The notes beneath the pieces are model-generated. The model was not told the origin of the DNA. It saw only the letters and a list, made by a program, of their open reading frames with translations, and ran no database searches. A stretch of DNA of 64,000 bases, taken from positions 16,668 through 80,667 of the forward strand of contig NZ_APMH01000017.1 of the NCBI RefSeq assembly GCF_000359585.1, written 5' to 3'. Below, one piece after another: positions 8,535 to 18,095 of the stretch. This DNA is from Clostridium tyrobutyricum DSM 2637 = ATCC 25755 = JCM 11008. Lineage in GTDB: Bacteria; Bacillota; Clostridia; Clostridiales; Clostridiaceae. Position numbers and translations under genes: made by a program. Position 1 is the first letter of the stretch. Every line of letters starts with the position of its first letter.

Positions 8535-9755
8535 ATGAAAATATTATTTTTAACTCAGTATTGTCCTCCTGAAGTTGGAGCACCACAGAATAGAATTTTT
8601 GAGTTTGCAAAACGTCTAAAAAAATTTGGACATGAGATTACAATTCTTACGGCTATGCCAAACTATCCCAAGGGAGAAATATTTGATAAATATAAGGGAA
8701 AAAAGCTTGTAATAGAAGAAATTGACGATATAAGAATAATAAGAACCAGTATATATGCCACAAAAGAAAAAGGTTTTATAAAAAGACTCAGGAATTATCT
8801 TTCCTTTACATTTTCTTCTGTAATTACTGGAGTGAAACATGTTGGACATCAGGATGTAATTATAACTGAGTCACCTCCTCTTTTTTTAGGTTGGTCAGGG
8901 TATGTAATATCTAAAAAAATAAAGGCAAAATTTGTTTTTAATATATCTGATTTGTGGCCTGAATCAGCGGTTAAATTAGGTATGCTTCATAATAAACTTT
9001 TAATAAAGGCATCTACCTGGCTAGAAGAATTTTGTTATAGAAAAGCAGATGTAATTACGGGTCAGACAAAAGGAATTGTCAACAATATAATCATGAGAGG
9101 ATTTGACAGCAATAAAGTTCATCTTATAACTAATGGTGTAGATACTGAATTTTTCAAGAAAGAAAACAGGGATGAAGAATTCAGAAAAAAAATAGGAATA
9201 GAAAATAAATTTGCAGCATGTTATGGTGGAATACACGGATTGGCACAAGGCCTTGAAGTTATTATAAATGCAGCTGAAATTTTAAAAAATCATGATAATA
9301 TACAATTTGTTTTTGTTGGTGATGGACCTGAAAAAGAAAAACTTAAGAATATGGTAAAAGAAAAAGAACTTAGCAATGTTACTTTTATTCCGGTGCAACC
9401 CAAGAAAAACATGCCTAAGATAATTGCTTCCATGGATGCTTCAATTATACCATTAAAAAAACTGGATTTATTTAAAGGGGCTCTCCCATCTAAGATGTTT
9501 GAAGCACTAGCTACAGAGCTTCCAATTATTCTATCCGTAGAAGGAGAAGCTGCAAATCTCATAAATGCGGCTAAAGCGGGAATAGTAGTTGAGCCAGAAA
9601 ATTCTGAAGAGATGGCTGGTGCAGTTTTAAAATTGTCTGAAGATAAAGAATTAAGGGCTTCATTTGGAACCAATGGAAGAGAGTATGTTACTGAAAATTA
9701 TTCTAGAGATAAAATAACTAGAAATCTAGAAAATATACTTAAGGATATTTTATAA
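8535..9755 (+). CDS. Glycosyltransferase family 4, WbuB-like
   Basis: 406 residues, ATG 9 nt after the epimerase stop, with AAGGTGA overlapping the gap. N-terminal TQYCPPEVGAPQNRIFEFAK and the VFNISDLWPESAVKLGML segment are typical of the WbuB-type amino-sugar transferases (named after an E. coli O-antigen enzyme). The donor domain has ITNGVDTEFF, FVGDGPEKEKL and PLKKLDLFKGALPSKMFE. It probably adds an N-acetylated sugar to the growing lipid-linked oligosaccharide in the cytoplasm. Family placement is strong; the named sugar is inferred only. Confidence 0.86.
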   Translation: MKILFLTQYCPPEVGAPQNRIFEFAKRLKKFGHEITILTAMPNYPKGEIFDKYKGKKLVIEEIDDIRIIRTSIYATKEKGFIKRLRNYLSFTFSSVITGVKHVGHQDVIITESPPLFLGWSGYVISKKIKAKFVFNISDLWPESAVKLGMLHNKLLIKASTWLEEFCYRKADVITGQTKGIVNNIIMRGFDSNKVHLITNGVDTEFFKKENRDEEFRKKIGIENKFAACYGGIHGLAQGLEVIINAAEILKNHDNIQFVFVGDGPEKEKLKNMVKEKELSNVTFIPVQPKKNMPKIIASMDASIIPLKKLDLFKGALPSKMFEALATELPIILSVEGEAANLINAAKAGIVVEPENSEEMAGAVLKLSEDKELRASFGTNGREYVTENYSRDKITRNLENILKDIL

Positions 9756-9795
9756 AAAGTTAAAATTATGTGTCTTAAAATCTGAGGAGGCTATT

Positions 9796-11055
9796 ATGCA
9801 GGATACACATACCATTAAGGCAGCTTTAAAAAAAGGCCTTGTTCAAATATTTAGTGCAAATTTTATAAATAAAATAATACAATTTGGTATAGTAATGCTT
9901 TTAACTAGAATATTATCAGTAAATCTTTATGGTAAATTTGTATATGCCCAAAGTATATTAAATATGTTTCTATTGCTGGAGGGACTTGGAATGGTATCAG
10001 GGTCACTTCAATACTGCAGTATGGAAAATATAGAAGAAAAAAGGCTTTCCTATTTTAAATATGCAATTAAAATAGGAGGAATGTTCAATCTTATTATAGC
10101 TGTTTGTATTATAATATATACTACTTTTTTTAAACTACCTGTTGAAGGCAGTACTCAGATATTATTTTACATGTCTTTAATGCCTCTTTTAACTATATTT
10201 TTTAATGAAATTCAAGTATTACTTAGATCGGAATTTAGAAATAATGAATTTTCTTCTCTTACAGTTATAAATACTTTATTATATTTTATGGGAAATATTG
10301 TACTTGGAAGATATTTTAGTATAAAAGGTATAATTATAGGAAGATATATATCGTATATTATATCAATTTTAATTGGAATATATATGATAAGAAATGGATT
10401 AAAAAAGCTTGTAAAAATAGACTATCCAAAATTAAAAGAGAAAAAAGATTTTTTGAAGTATTCAGTGGTTTGCTGTTTTACTAATGCAATGTCGCAAATA
10501 CTATATATGATGGATACTTTCTTTGTAGGAATTATAATAAAGGATAGTTCAGTTGTAGCTTCTTATAGTGCTGCTGCTCAAATACCATTTAATCTTACAT
10601 TTATTCCCATGTCAATAATGATATTTGCCTATCCATACTTTGCTAGGCACTGGAATGATAAAAAATGGATTAAAGATAAATATAAAATGCTTATTAAATA
10701 TTTATTTATTTTTAATTTAATAATAACTATTATACTTATAGTATTTGCACCTTATATTATAAATATTGTATTTACTAGAAAATATTCTGATGCAGTTACT
10801 AATTTTAGAATATTATCTATAGGGTATCTTGTAGCAGGAACTTTTAGAACACCATCAGGAAATATACTTGCAAGTATGAAGTTGGTAAAAGTGAATTTTT
10901 ATAATTCGATGATAACGGGTATAGCTAATATATTATTAAATGTAATTCTTATAAATAGACTGGGATCTTTAGGTGCATCTTTAGCTACAGTTTCAGTATA
11001 TATCATATCATCAATTTTATATAATATATATTTAAGACGTTATATTAATAATTGA
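9796..11055 (+). CDS. Oligosaccharide flippase, Wzx (MOP superfamily)
   Basis: 419 residues, ATG behind TGAGGAGG. It is hydrophobic throughout, with about 12 predicted membrane spans. The N-terminus (KKGLVQIFSANFINKIIQFG then MLLTRILSVNLYGKF) has the polysaccharide biosynthesis protein pattern. Wzx proteins move undecaprenyl-diphosphate-linked repeat units from the cytoplasmic to the outer leaflet. It lies just before a second Wzy-like gene, the usual Wzx-Wzy arrangement. Confidence 0.85.
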   Translation: MQDTHTIKAALKKGLVQIFSANFINKIIQFGIVMLLTRILSVNLYGKFVYAQSILNMFLLLEGLGMVSGSLQYCSMENIEEKRLSYFKYAIKIGGMFNLIIAVCIIIYTTFFKLPVEGSTQILFYMSLMPLLTIFFNEIQVLLRSEFRNNEFSSLTVINTLLYFMGNIVLGRYFSIKGIIIGRYISYIISILIGIYMIRNGLKKLVKIDYPKLKEKKDFLKYSVVCCFTNAMSQILYMMDTFFVGIIIKDSSVVASYSAAAQIPFNLTFIPMSIMIFAYPYFARHWNDKKWIKDKYKMLIKYLFIFNLIITIILIVFAPYIINIVFTRKYSDAVTNFRILSIGYLVAGTFRTPSGNILASMKLVKVNFYNSMITGIANILLNVILINRLGSLGASLATVSVYIISSILYNIYLRRYINN

Positions 11056-11118
11056 ATTATATATGAAATTGGAAGAATATTTTAAATTTAAAATAAGTAG
11101 TCTGGAGGAATAAATTAA

Positions 11119-12378
11119 ATGGCAATTTATGATCTGATATTATATTTATCAATTTATCTCTATATAATTATTATGCCTCTTATATATAGTAAGTATAAGT
11201 TTATGAATATTTCTTTTAATGGGGATATATGGCTTGTAATAGTAGTTATTATATATCTAGTTGGACTTGTGTTTTTTAAAGATACTAGAAGAAGGTTTAC
11301 ACTGGGAATAAAAGAATTTTTTACTAACTATTTAAGTCTTTCAATATTGGCACTTATAATTATAATGTTAATATCCTTTATATATGCTGAAGATATAACA
11401 TCATCCATAAGTTCAACTAGTAGATTTATAAGTTATATTGTAATATATTTTATAATACTATGCGAAGGAAGTAAAAGAAAATTTTTGAAAGGTATCTTAT
11501 TAAGCTATATATGTGTTTCTCTTATAATAGGTGTGGTAGGAATATTTGACTATATAAATGGAATTGGCATTGTTCAAGCTGGAGAGGGAGTACAAAGGAT
11601 TAGAATTGCCTCTACTTTAGAAAATTCTAATAATCTGGGAGCTTATTTTATTTTGATTATATTTCCAACAATAATGCTTGCTATTAAGAAAACAGATAAA
11701 AAGAAAAAAATATTTTATATAATAAGCACTTGCATATTTCTAGCAAATATAGTATTTAGTTTTTCAAGAAATGCATGGATTGCTTTTATTATTGGGTGCA
11801 TAATTTTTGGAGTTATATACAGCTTGAAATTTTTGTTCGTTTTAATTCCTATTGTGGGAATTAGTTCTTTTATACCACAAATACGTGATAGATTAAAGGA
11901 AATAACAGATATAGGTCAGAATACTTCTAGAATTAAGATATGGGATGTAGCCATTATGATAATAAAGGATCATACAATTAAAGGAGTAGGAAATGGAAAT
12001 TTTGAAGAAGCAGCTGCCAGGTATATGTACCAGCGGCCTGGATTAAAAACTAGCAATTTTGTTCCTAAACATCCCCATAATATTTTTTTGGAAATGCAGA
12101 GTGAAATAGGAATTTTTGGATCTGCAGCTTTTATAGCAATTATAATTTCAATTATAATTAAGCTTGTATATTTCGTTAAAAATGTTAGAGATAAATTTTA
12201 TTCAGCTTTTTATAAAGGTTTTTTTGTATCTTTTATAGTATTTTTGATAATGAATTTACTTGATGATTTCTTTTCAGCACCAAAAGTAATAGTATTTTTT
12301 TGGATTATTATAGCAGTGCTGCAGGCATATGAAATAGAATGTGATGACAATCCTGTTGAAATAAAAAATATATTTTAA
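11119..12378 (+). CDS. O-antigen polymerase/ligase family membrane protein
   Basis: 419 residues, ATG after CTGGAGG. About eleven hydrophobic spans. The central outer loop contains RIRIASTLENSNNLGAYF and the late loop contains GVGNGNFEEAAARY followed by KHPHNIFLEMQSEIGIFG. The HPHN(I/L)(F/Y)L element is diagnostic of the Wzy_C/WaaL family. It either polymerises the flipped repeat units or transfers the chain to an acceptor. Its position right after wzx makes it the better candidate for the true Wzy polymerase, with the gene at 2529 as the second member. Confidence 0.82.
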   Translation: MAIYDLILYLSIYLYIIIMPLIYSKYKFMNISFNGDIWLVIVVIIYLVGLVFFKDTRRRFTLGIKEFFTNYLSLSILALIIIMLISFIYAEDITSSISSTSRFISYIVIYFIILCEGSKRKFLKGILLSYICVSLIIGVVGIFDYINGIGIVQAGEGVQRIRIASTLENSNNLGAYFILIIFPTIMLAIKKTDKKKKIFYIISTCIFLANIVFSFSRNAWIAFIIGCIIFGVIYSLKFLFVLIPIVGISSFIPQIRDRLKEITDIGQNTSRIKIWDVAIMIIKDHTIKGVGNGNFEEAAARYMYQRPGLKTSNFVPKHPHNIFLEMQSEIGIFGSAAFIAIIISIIIKLVYFVKNVRDKFYSAFYKGFFVSFIVFLIMNLLDDFFSAPKVIVFFWIIIAVLQAYEIECDDNPVEIKNIF

Positions 12379-12393
12379 ATTGGTGGTTATAAC

Positions 12394-13500
12394 ATGAATA
12401 TAGTACAGATTATATCTGGAAATGATAATGGTGGGGGCGCCAGACATGTTTTAAATATTTGCAGTAATAATATTTTTGATATGAAAAGTTCTATTGTAAC
12501 TATAGGAAAAGGTTTTTTATATGACGTTGCTATTAAAAACAACATAGAAGTAGTCAATTTTGCATATAAAGATATTTTAGGTGAAAAATTTTTAAATTAC
12601 TTAAAGCGCAATGATATAGATATATTAAATTTTCATGGAGCTAAATCAAATTTTTTATATTCTGTAATAAATAGAAAATTGAATATTCCCTGTGCTGTTA
12701 CAGTACATAGTGATTACAGATATGATTTCTTAAACAACAAGTTAAAAAAGTACATATATACACCTTTAAGCATTAGAGGACTTAAAAAATTTGATAATTA
12801 TATATGTGTATCAAATTATCTTAAAAATTTATTGGATAAAAGCAATTTTACAGGCAATAAATATGTGGTGAATAATGGAATAAATTTCAATTCTCCCAAG
12901 ATAGTATTGGCAAGGGATGACTTGAGGATGGAATTTAATATAAATAAAGATGATTTTGTATATGTAATGGTGGCTAGAATGCATCCTATTAAAAATCATG
13001 ATACACTTATAAGAGCTTTCTATATGCTGCAAGATCAATTCTCAGATACTAAATTGCTTCTGGTTGGAGACGGAGAATTGGAAGAAAGTTTAAAACATAT
13101 GGTAGAAGATTTAAAGATGAAGGATAAAGTTATATTTACAGGTTTTAAAAATAATGTACTGGACTTCATAAATGCCTCGGACATAAGCATACTTACTTCA
13201 TTTAATGAAGGAGGAGCTCCTCCACTTGTGGTACTTGAAAGTGCTCTGTTAAAAAAGACTGTTATATGCTCTGATGTAGGCGATATGAATTTAATTGTTA
13301 ATAGCAAGAATGGATATTTAATAAATCCAAAAGACAAAAAAGATATATACAATAAAATGGAAAAAGCTTATTTAAATAGAGATAAACTAGGTGTTGTAGG
13401 AGATAATTTCTATAGGGATATGTTAAATGGATTTTCAATGAAAAAATTCTGGGAAAACTATTACAAAACATATTTACATATTTTGGGTGGAGTGAAGTAA
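12394..13500 (+). CDS. Glycosyltransferase family 4
   Basis: 368 residues, ATG behind GGTGG. The N-terminus IVQIISGNDNGGGARHVLNI is a GT4 acceptor domain with a Gly-rich loop. The donor domain has VMVARMHPIKNHDTLIRAF, LLVGDGELEESL and SILTSFNEGGAPPLVVLESA, in which Glu residues bind the nucleotide sugar. Its stop is immediately followed by the next ATG, so translation is probably coupled to the MurJ-type gene. Substrate unknown. Confidence 0.86.
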   Translation: MNIVQIISGNDNGGGARHVLNICSNNIFDMKSSIVTIGKGFLYDVAIKNNIEVVNFAYKDILGEKFLNYLKRNDIDILNFHGAKSNFLYSVINRKLNIPCAVTVHSDYRYDFLNNKLKKYIYTPLSIRGLKKFDNYICVSNYLKNLLDKSNFTGNKYVVNNGINFNSPKIVLARDDLRMEFNINKDDFVYVMVARMHPIKNHDTLIRAFYMLQDQFSDTKLLLVGDGELEESLKHMVEDLKMKDKVIFTGFKNNVLDFINASDISILTSFNEGGAPPLVVLESALLKKTVICSDVGDMNLIVNSKNGYLINPKDKKDIYNKMEKAYLNRDKLGVVGDNFYRDMLNGFSMKKFWENYYKTYLHILGGVK

Positions 13501-15054
13501 ATGGGAAAGAAGACATTAATGAAAAGTTCCCTATTGGTTATGATTCTTATAATTGGGGGAAAGGTACTGGCTCTTTTAAGAGATTCTTTAATAGCTTCAC
13601 AATTTGGAGCTACATATGTTACCGATATATATAATTTTGCAATAGGCATAGTATATCTTTTAACTACTATAAGTTATGGTCTTACAACTACATTTATACC
13701 ATTGAATACAGAATACATAGAAAGTGGAAATATAAAAAAGAGAAATAGATTTGTAAATAACATTATAAGCATATCTTCTATTGTAACTGTAATTATAACT
13801 GTATTACTTGTTGTTTTTACAAAACAGATAATATATATATTTGGTCATAATTTTACCTCTCAAACAGTAATATTCAATACATCTGTTTATGTAACGAGAA
13901 TAATGTTCTTATCTCTTATATTTGTAACATTGCAGAGTATACTGGCAGGGGCACTTCAGTCACATAAACAATTTTATGAACCTGCAGCCATGGCACTGAT
14001 GTCAAATATAGTGTATATAATATATCTTGTATTTCTTACAGCAAAATATGGAATAATAGGGTTCGCTGTTGCCACTGTAATAGGATTCTTTGTACAGTTC
14101 TTAATAAATGTTCATAAGTATAGAAAGCTTGGATATAAGTATTTCCCAGTATTGAATTTTAAAGATAGTGATACTGTAAAAATGTTTAAATTGATGATTC
14201 CAGTAGTTATAAGCACATCAGTAGTTCAATTAAATGTTTTTGTAAATAGGTCATTTGCAATAAATATTTATTTTGGGGCGGCTACTGTACTGGACTACTC
14301 AAATAAAATAAATACTTTGGCTTATGAAGTATTTGCCATTGGTATAGCCATGATTGTATATCCAACCTTGTCAGAATTGGCAGTTAAAGGGGACTTAGAT
14401 AAATACAAAAAGTCATTATCAAGTGCGTTAACTACTATAATAATTATAATGGTTCCAGCAGCAGTTTCTATAGGAATGCTTAGAACGTCTCTTGTAACCT
14501 TAATTTTTAGAAGAGGGGCCTTTACTGTAGAGGCTGCAAAGCTGACTTCAAATGCACTCCTATTTTATTGTCCTGCAATGATTGCATATGGTATACGTGA
14601 CATACTTAATAAAGCCTTTTATTCTTTAAAAGATGTAAAAACACCCATGATAAATAGTTTTTTAGGTATAATTGTAAATATAATTATAAATATATTTATA
14701 GTTAAATATATGAAGGTATCAGGGCTTACATTAGCTACTACTATTTCAGCGGTGACAACTACAATTCTCATGTTGTGGAATTTGAACAAAAGAATTAAAG
14801 GAATTGATATCTCAAAGATATTTATAAATTTTATCAAAGTCATTGTTGCTTCCGGTATAATGGGTGTTGTCATATTTATTATAAATAGATTATGCAATTA
14901 TACATTTGCAAGTCCTATGAAGGCAAGCCTGGTTTCAATACTTGCATCATTAGTAATTGGAACTATTGTATATGCTGTATCTTTATATATGGTTAGAATT
15001 CGAGAATATTTAAATTTAGTTGCTTTAATAAAAAGTAGAATATTCAATAGATAA
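13501..15054 (+). CDS. murJ: MurJ/MviN-type lipid flippase
   Basis: 517 residues, starting directly at the base after the preceding stop. It shows the N-terminal MviN pattern (KSSLLVMILIIGGKVLALLRDSLIA in part: GKVLALLRDSLIASQFG) and about 14 membrane spans. MurJ flips lipid II for peptidoglycan synthesis. Copies inside polysaccharide loci may instead move another undecaprenyl-linked intermediate. A positively charged RxxL/RDSLIA loop and the RGAFT element (LIFRRGAFTVEA) typical of MurJ are present. Whether this is the sole MurJ of the cell cannot be judged here. Confidence 0.85.
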   Translation: MGKKTLMKSSLLVMILIIGGKVLALLRDSLIASQFGATYVTDIYNFAIGIVYLLTTISYGLTTTFIPLNTEYIESGNIKKRNRFVNNIISISSIVTVIITVLLVVFTKQIIYIFGHNFTSQTVIFNTSVYVTRIMFLSLIFVTLQSILAGALQSHKQFYEPAAMALMSNIVYIIYLVFLTAKYGIIGFAVATVIGFFVQFLINVHKYRKLGYKYFPVLNFKDSDTVKMFKLMIPVVISTSVVQLNVFVNRSFAINIYFGAATVLDYSNKINTLAYEVFAIGIAMIVYPTLSELAVKGDLDKYKKSLSSALTTIIIIMVPAAVSIGMLRTSLVTLIFRRGAFTVEAAKLTSNALLFYCPAMIAYGIRDILNKAFYSLKDVKTPMINSFLGIIVNIIINIFIVKYMKVSGLTLATTISAVTTTILMLWNLNKRIKGIDISKIFINFIKVIVASGIMGVVIFIINRLCNYTFASPMKASLVSILASLVIGTIVYAVSLYMVRIREYLNLVALIKSRIFNR

Positions 15055-15059
15055 AGAAG

Positions 15060-16064
15060 GTGCTTTTAATTAATAAGGAACGTATTTTGGAAATGGATGT
15101 AATTAGGGCTATGGCTATACTTGGGGTAATAGGGATACATATTTCTGCAACTACACTCAGATATAATCCATATCCTACTACGTACAATATTACATTTATA
15201 TTAAATCAGATATGTAGATTTTCTGTTCCTGCCTTTATATTTATTTCGGGAATGGGTATTACCATATCTTATAATAGAAAAGAAAATTACTTTTATTTTT
15301 TATGGAAGAGATGCAAAAAGGTTTTACCACAATATCTTGTATGGTGTTTAATTTACATAATAGCCATAACCAAAAATTATAATATACATCAGAATATAGA
15401 TTATATTATACATGGAAAGGTGTTTTATCATCTATATTTTATACCGTTGATAATAGAATTATATTTGATATTTCCTATAATTTACAGATTTATAGAAAAT
15501 ATATGGTTTGTAATATTGAGTTTTGGTGTTACTGCAGTTATGATTATATATACATATTATTTTATAAATGTGACTCCTGATATGTGGTTTTTTGACAAGA
15601 AGAATTTACTGTATTGGATCTTTTACTTTTGTATTGGTGGATATATAGGGAAACACAAGGATACTATATTACCTAAATTAAAAAATTATAGTTTTATAAT
15701 TTTTGGATGTCTTATAATTTCCATGTTATATGTTTTAGATTCACTTATTTTTTATAAGGGAATTGGAAAAAATTTAGAATATTTAGTGACTTTTCAAAGA
15801 CCATCGATTATAATATACAGTACCTTGTTTATATTATTTATATTCAGCTTTAATTGGAAAAATAAATTATTTATGGGTATAATAAAATACATATCCAAAG
15901 CATCTTATAGTGTTTATCTATGTCATGCACTAATACTGTATTTGTACACACAATATTATATTTCAAATGGATATTCATTGAATAGTTTACATTTTGAATT
16001 AAAAGCGTTTTTAATTACATTTTTTGGAGCTTTAATAATAAATGAATTAAAGAAATTCTTATAA
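15060..16064 (+). CDS. Acyltransferase family 3 membrane protein
   Basis: About 330 residues. The region EMDVIRAMAILGVIGIHISA carries the Arg and His pair characteristic of the acyltransferase-3 (OafA/NodX/WecH-like) family, followed by about ten membrane spans and C-terminal YISKASYSVYLCHALI. These proteins move acetyl or other acyl groups across the membrane onto sugars of surface polymers. The start is uncertain: GTG at 15060 overlaps the AGAAGG ribosome site, while the best-spaced codon is an ATT at 15069; TTG at 15087 is a third choice. Confidence 0.82.
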   Translation: MLLINKERILEMDVIRAMAILGVIGIHISATTLRYNPYPTTYNITFILNQICRFSVPAFIFISGMGITISYNRKENYFYFLWKRCKKVLPQYLVWCLIYIIAITKNYNIHQNIDYIIHGKVFYHLYFIPLIIELYLIFPIIYRFIENIWFVILSFGVTAVMIIYTYYFINVTPDMWFFDKKNLLYWIFYFCIGGYIGKHKDTILPKLKNYSFIIFGCLIISMLYVLDSLIFYKGIGKNLEYLVTFQRPSIIIYSTLFILFIFSFNWKNKLFMGIIKYISKASYSVYLCHALILYLYTQYYISNGYSLNSLHFELKAFLITFFGALIINELKKFL

Positions 16065-16096
16065 ATATATAGAAATTAAATAAGGAGGAGGCTCTC

Positions 16097-16750
16097 ATGA
16101 AGGCTGAAGACATAAAAATAGATTCTGATAAAGACATAGGTGGAAAGAAAGTTCAATTTATAATAAAGAGGATAGTTGACTTTATACTTGCTCTTATTGG
16201 TTTGATAATTTTAAGTCCGGTGTTTCTCATAATTACATTTTGGATAAAAAAAGATTCTAAAGGACCTGTTATATTTAAGCAAGAAAGAGTGGGGAAGGAT
16301 GGTTTATATTTTACAATATATAAGTTCAGGACCATGATAGTAGATGCAGAAAAAAAAAGAAAGTTAAATATAGATGCAAAGAATTTAGAAAATTTTGTAT
16401 TCCAAAGTAAAACTGATAATAGAATTACAAGATCAGGAGCTTTTTTGAGGAAAACAAGCTTAGATGAGATTCCTCAGCTTATGAATGTACTTATTGGAAA
16501 TATGAGTCTGGTAGGTCCAAGACCTGAAATACCAGATGTAGTAAAAGTTTATCCGGAAGAATATAAACAGAGACTTATGGTAACACCAGGAATAACAGGC
16601 TTGGCTCAGATAAGCGGAAGAGGAGAAATTGAACTTGGCAAGACTGTATACTATGATTTAACTTATATAAAGAATTTTTCACTATGGTTGGATATAAAGG
16701 TACTTTTTAAAACATTCTCTTCTGTATTTAAAAGTGAAGGAGCTTTTTAA
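16097..16750 (+). CDS. Undecaprenyl-phosphate sugar phosphotransferase (bacterial sugar transferase)
   Basis: 217 residues, ATG behind AAGGAGGAGG. One hydrophobic re-entrant or membrane helix at about residues 20-45 (IVDFILALIGLIILSPVFLI) is followed by the catalytic domain with IYKFRTM, the SLDEIPQL motif and MSLVGPRPE, and then GLAQISGRGE. This is the PglC/WcaJ/CpsE monotopic phosphoglycosyl transferase family, which starts a repeat unit by moving a sugar-1-phosphate onto undecaprenyl phosphate. It is the probable initiating enzyme of the locus. The sugar moved is unknown. Confidence 0.92.
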   Translation: MKAEDIKIDSDKDIGGKKVQFIIKRIVDFILALIGLIILSPVFLIITFWIKKDSKGPVIFKQERVGKDGLYFTIYKFRTMIVDAEKKRKLNIDAKNLENFVFQSKTDNRITRSGAFLRKTSLDEIPQLMNVLIGNMSLVGPRPEIPDVVKVYPEEYKQRLMVTPGITGLAQISGRGEIELGKTVYYDLTYIKNFSLWLDIKVLFKTFSSVFKSEGAF

Positions 16751-16753
16751 AGT

Positions 16754-17479
16754 ATGAATGAACAAATATTTACGAATATATTGGACTATAAAGTCTTCAA
16801 TGGAACCAGAAAACAATTTATAAATTATATAGAAAAATTTGAAAAGGTAAATATAATATCGGGTAATCCTGAAGTACTGTATAATGGTCTTGAAAATCCT
16901 GTATTATTCAAATATTTTACGAGTAAACATTCCATTATAATACCTGATGGTGTAGGTACTGTTCTAGCATCTAAGATTTTAAAAAATCCTGTAGCTGAAA
17001 AGATAGCAGGAATAGATATAATGAAACAGATTATTGAAAAATGTGAGATTGAAAATAAGGCTGTATATTTTCTAGGAGCTGAACAGAATGTACTTGAAAA
17101 TTGTATAGAAAATTTAAGAAACATCCATAAAAATTTGAATATAGTTGGATCCCATAATGGATTTTTTGATTTGGAAAATTGTAATAATATTATAGAAGAT
17201 ATAAAAGAAAAAAGACCTTATGCTATTTTTGTAGCAATGGGATCACCAAGACAGGATATATTTATAAGCAGGAATATGGAAAAACTTCCATGTAATATAT
17301 TCATGGGTGTTGGAGGAAGCTTTGATGTTTTTGCAGGGAAGGTAAAGAGAGCTCCAAAGTGGATGGTTAATATCGGAATAGAATGGCTTTATAGAGTAAT
17401 AAAAGAACCGTGGAGAATAAAAAGATTGATATCAATACCGAAATTTTTAATAAATATTATACAGTACAATAGAAAATAG
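16754..17479 (+). CDS. WecG/TagA/CpsF-family glycosyltransferase
   Basis: 241 residues, ATG 4 nt after the preceding stop with GAAGGAG inside that gene. Family motifs are NIISGNPEVLYNGL, IIPDGVGTVLASK (Asp of the PDG motif is the proposed base), YFLGAEQNVLENC, AMGSPRQDIFI and MGVGGSFDVFAGKVKRAP. TagA transfers ManNAc and WecG transfers ManNAcA to GlcNAc-PP-undecaprenol, the second step of assembly. Pairing with a WecB/WbpI-like epimerase and an initiating transferase fits a ManNAc-type second sugar. The last codons form the left arm of the inverted repeat at 17450-17508. Confidence 0.9.
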   Translation: MNEQIFTNILDYKVFNGTRKQFINYIEKFEKVNIISGNPEVLYNGLENPVLFKYFTSKHSIIIPDGVGTVLASKILKNPVAEKIAGIDIMKQIIEKCEIENKAVYFLGAEQNVLENCIENLRNIHKNLNIVGSHNGFFDLENCNNIIEDIKEKRPYAIFVAMGSPRQDIFISRNMEKLPCNIFMGVGGSFDVFAGKVKRAPKWMVNIGIEWLYRVIKEPWRIKRLISIPKFLINIIQYNRK

Positions 17480-17508
17480 CATTTTCTATTGTACTGTATA
17501 ATATTTAT
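17450..17508. terminator. 28-bp perfect inverted repeat between convergent genes
   Basis: Two 28-nt arms are exact reverse complements around a 3-nt loop AGC. The left arm is made of the last codons of the WecG/TagA gene, and the right arm ends exactly where the stop codon of the opposing Rrf2 gene begins. There is no T-run right after the arms on the + side, so it is probably a bidirectional transcription barrier or mRNA-end hairpin rather than a textbook terminator. Confidence 0.7.
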
Positions 17509-17922
17509 CTAAGGAGTTTTTTTTAACAAGCTCCCAAAATTCATTTTTTGTAGATCTTCAATTAGATTGGACTGAATTTTAGATAAAGCACGATGTACTG
17601 CACAATAGGAACTATTGTCCATGTTGCAGTTTTCAGGGTCATCAAGACATCTATTTATAAAAATAGGTCCGTCTATGGCTTCAATAACATCTTTTAAAGT
17701 AATTTCATCGGGCATGCGATTGAGGGAGTAACCTCCATTGACACCTCTATAGGATTTTATGATTCCATGTCTAGTTAACTTTCTAAGTAATTTCAAAAGA
17801 AATCTAAGTGGTATACCTTGATCTTTAGATATAGATTTAGCTTCAATTTTTTCTCCATAACCAAGTTTTGATAGATATAATATAACTCTAAATCCGTAGT
17901 CTGTTTCTTGTGTAATTCTCAT
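17509..17922 (-). CDS. Rrf2-family transcriptional regulator with three-Cys cluster site
   Basis: 137 residues. The ATG at 17922 has GGAGAG five bases upstream; the longer frame starting 13 codons earlier lacks a site. The N-terminal winged helix reads MRITQETDYGFRVILYLSKL and the recognition part is GIPLRFLLKLLRKLTRHG. Three Cys in the dimer/sensor part (RCLDDPENC, then C seven residues on) resemble the Fe-S ligands of IscR, NsrR and RsrR, with slightly wider spacing. It therefore probably senses Fe-S status, redox or NO. A dyad in its own upstream region suggests self-regulation. The gene is divergent from nothing nearby and converges on the polysaccharide operon. Confidence 0.88.
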   Translation of the reverse strand: MRITQETDYGFRVILYLSKLGYGEKIEAKSISKDQGIPLRFLLKLLRKLTRHGIIKSYRGVNGGYSLNRMPDEITLKDVIEAIDGPIFINRCLDDPENCNMDNSSYCAVHRALSKIQSNLIEDLQKMNFGSLLKKTP

Positions 17923-17959
17923 ATTATCTCTCCAAATATAAATTATATTAATAGAGCAC

Positions 17960-17979
17960 AACTAAGATACTATTTAGTT
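17960..17979. promoter_or_regulatory. Dyad site upstream of the Rrf2 gene
   Basis: AACTAA and TTAGTT are separated by 8 nt (GATACTAT), about 40 bp upstream of the Rrf2 start. A related half (TTAAATAGTAT) follows near 17992. Rrf2 proteins bind such short AT-rich dyads and often control themselves. The assignment as its operator is inference from position and symmetry. Confidence 0.4.
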
Positions 17980-18095
17980 CTTTTATTATGATTAAATAGT
18001 ATTTTTATATGTCAGTTTAATTATAACTAAATATGGAGATAATATAAAGTAAAATTGTGAAAGTATTTTTATTTTTATAGAATATCTTATTAATA

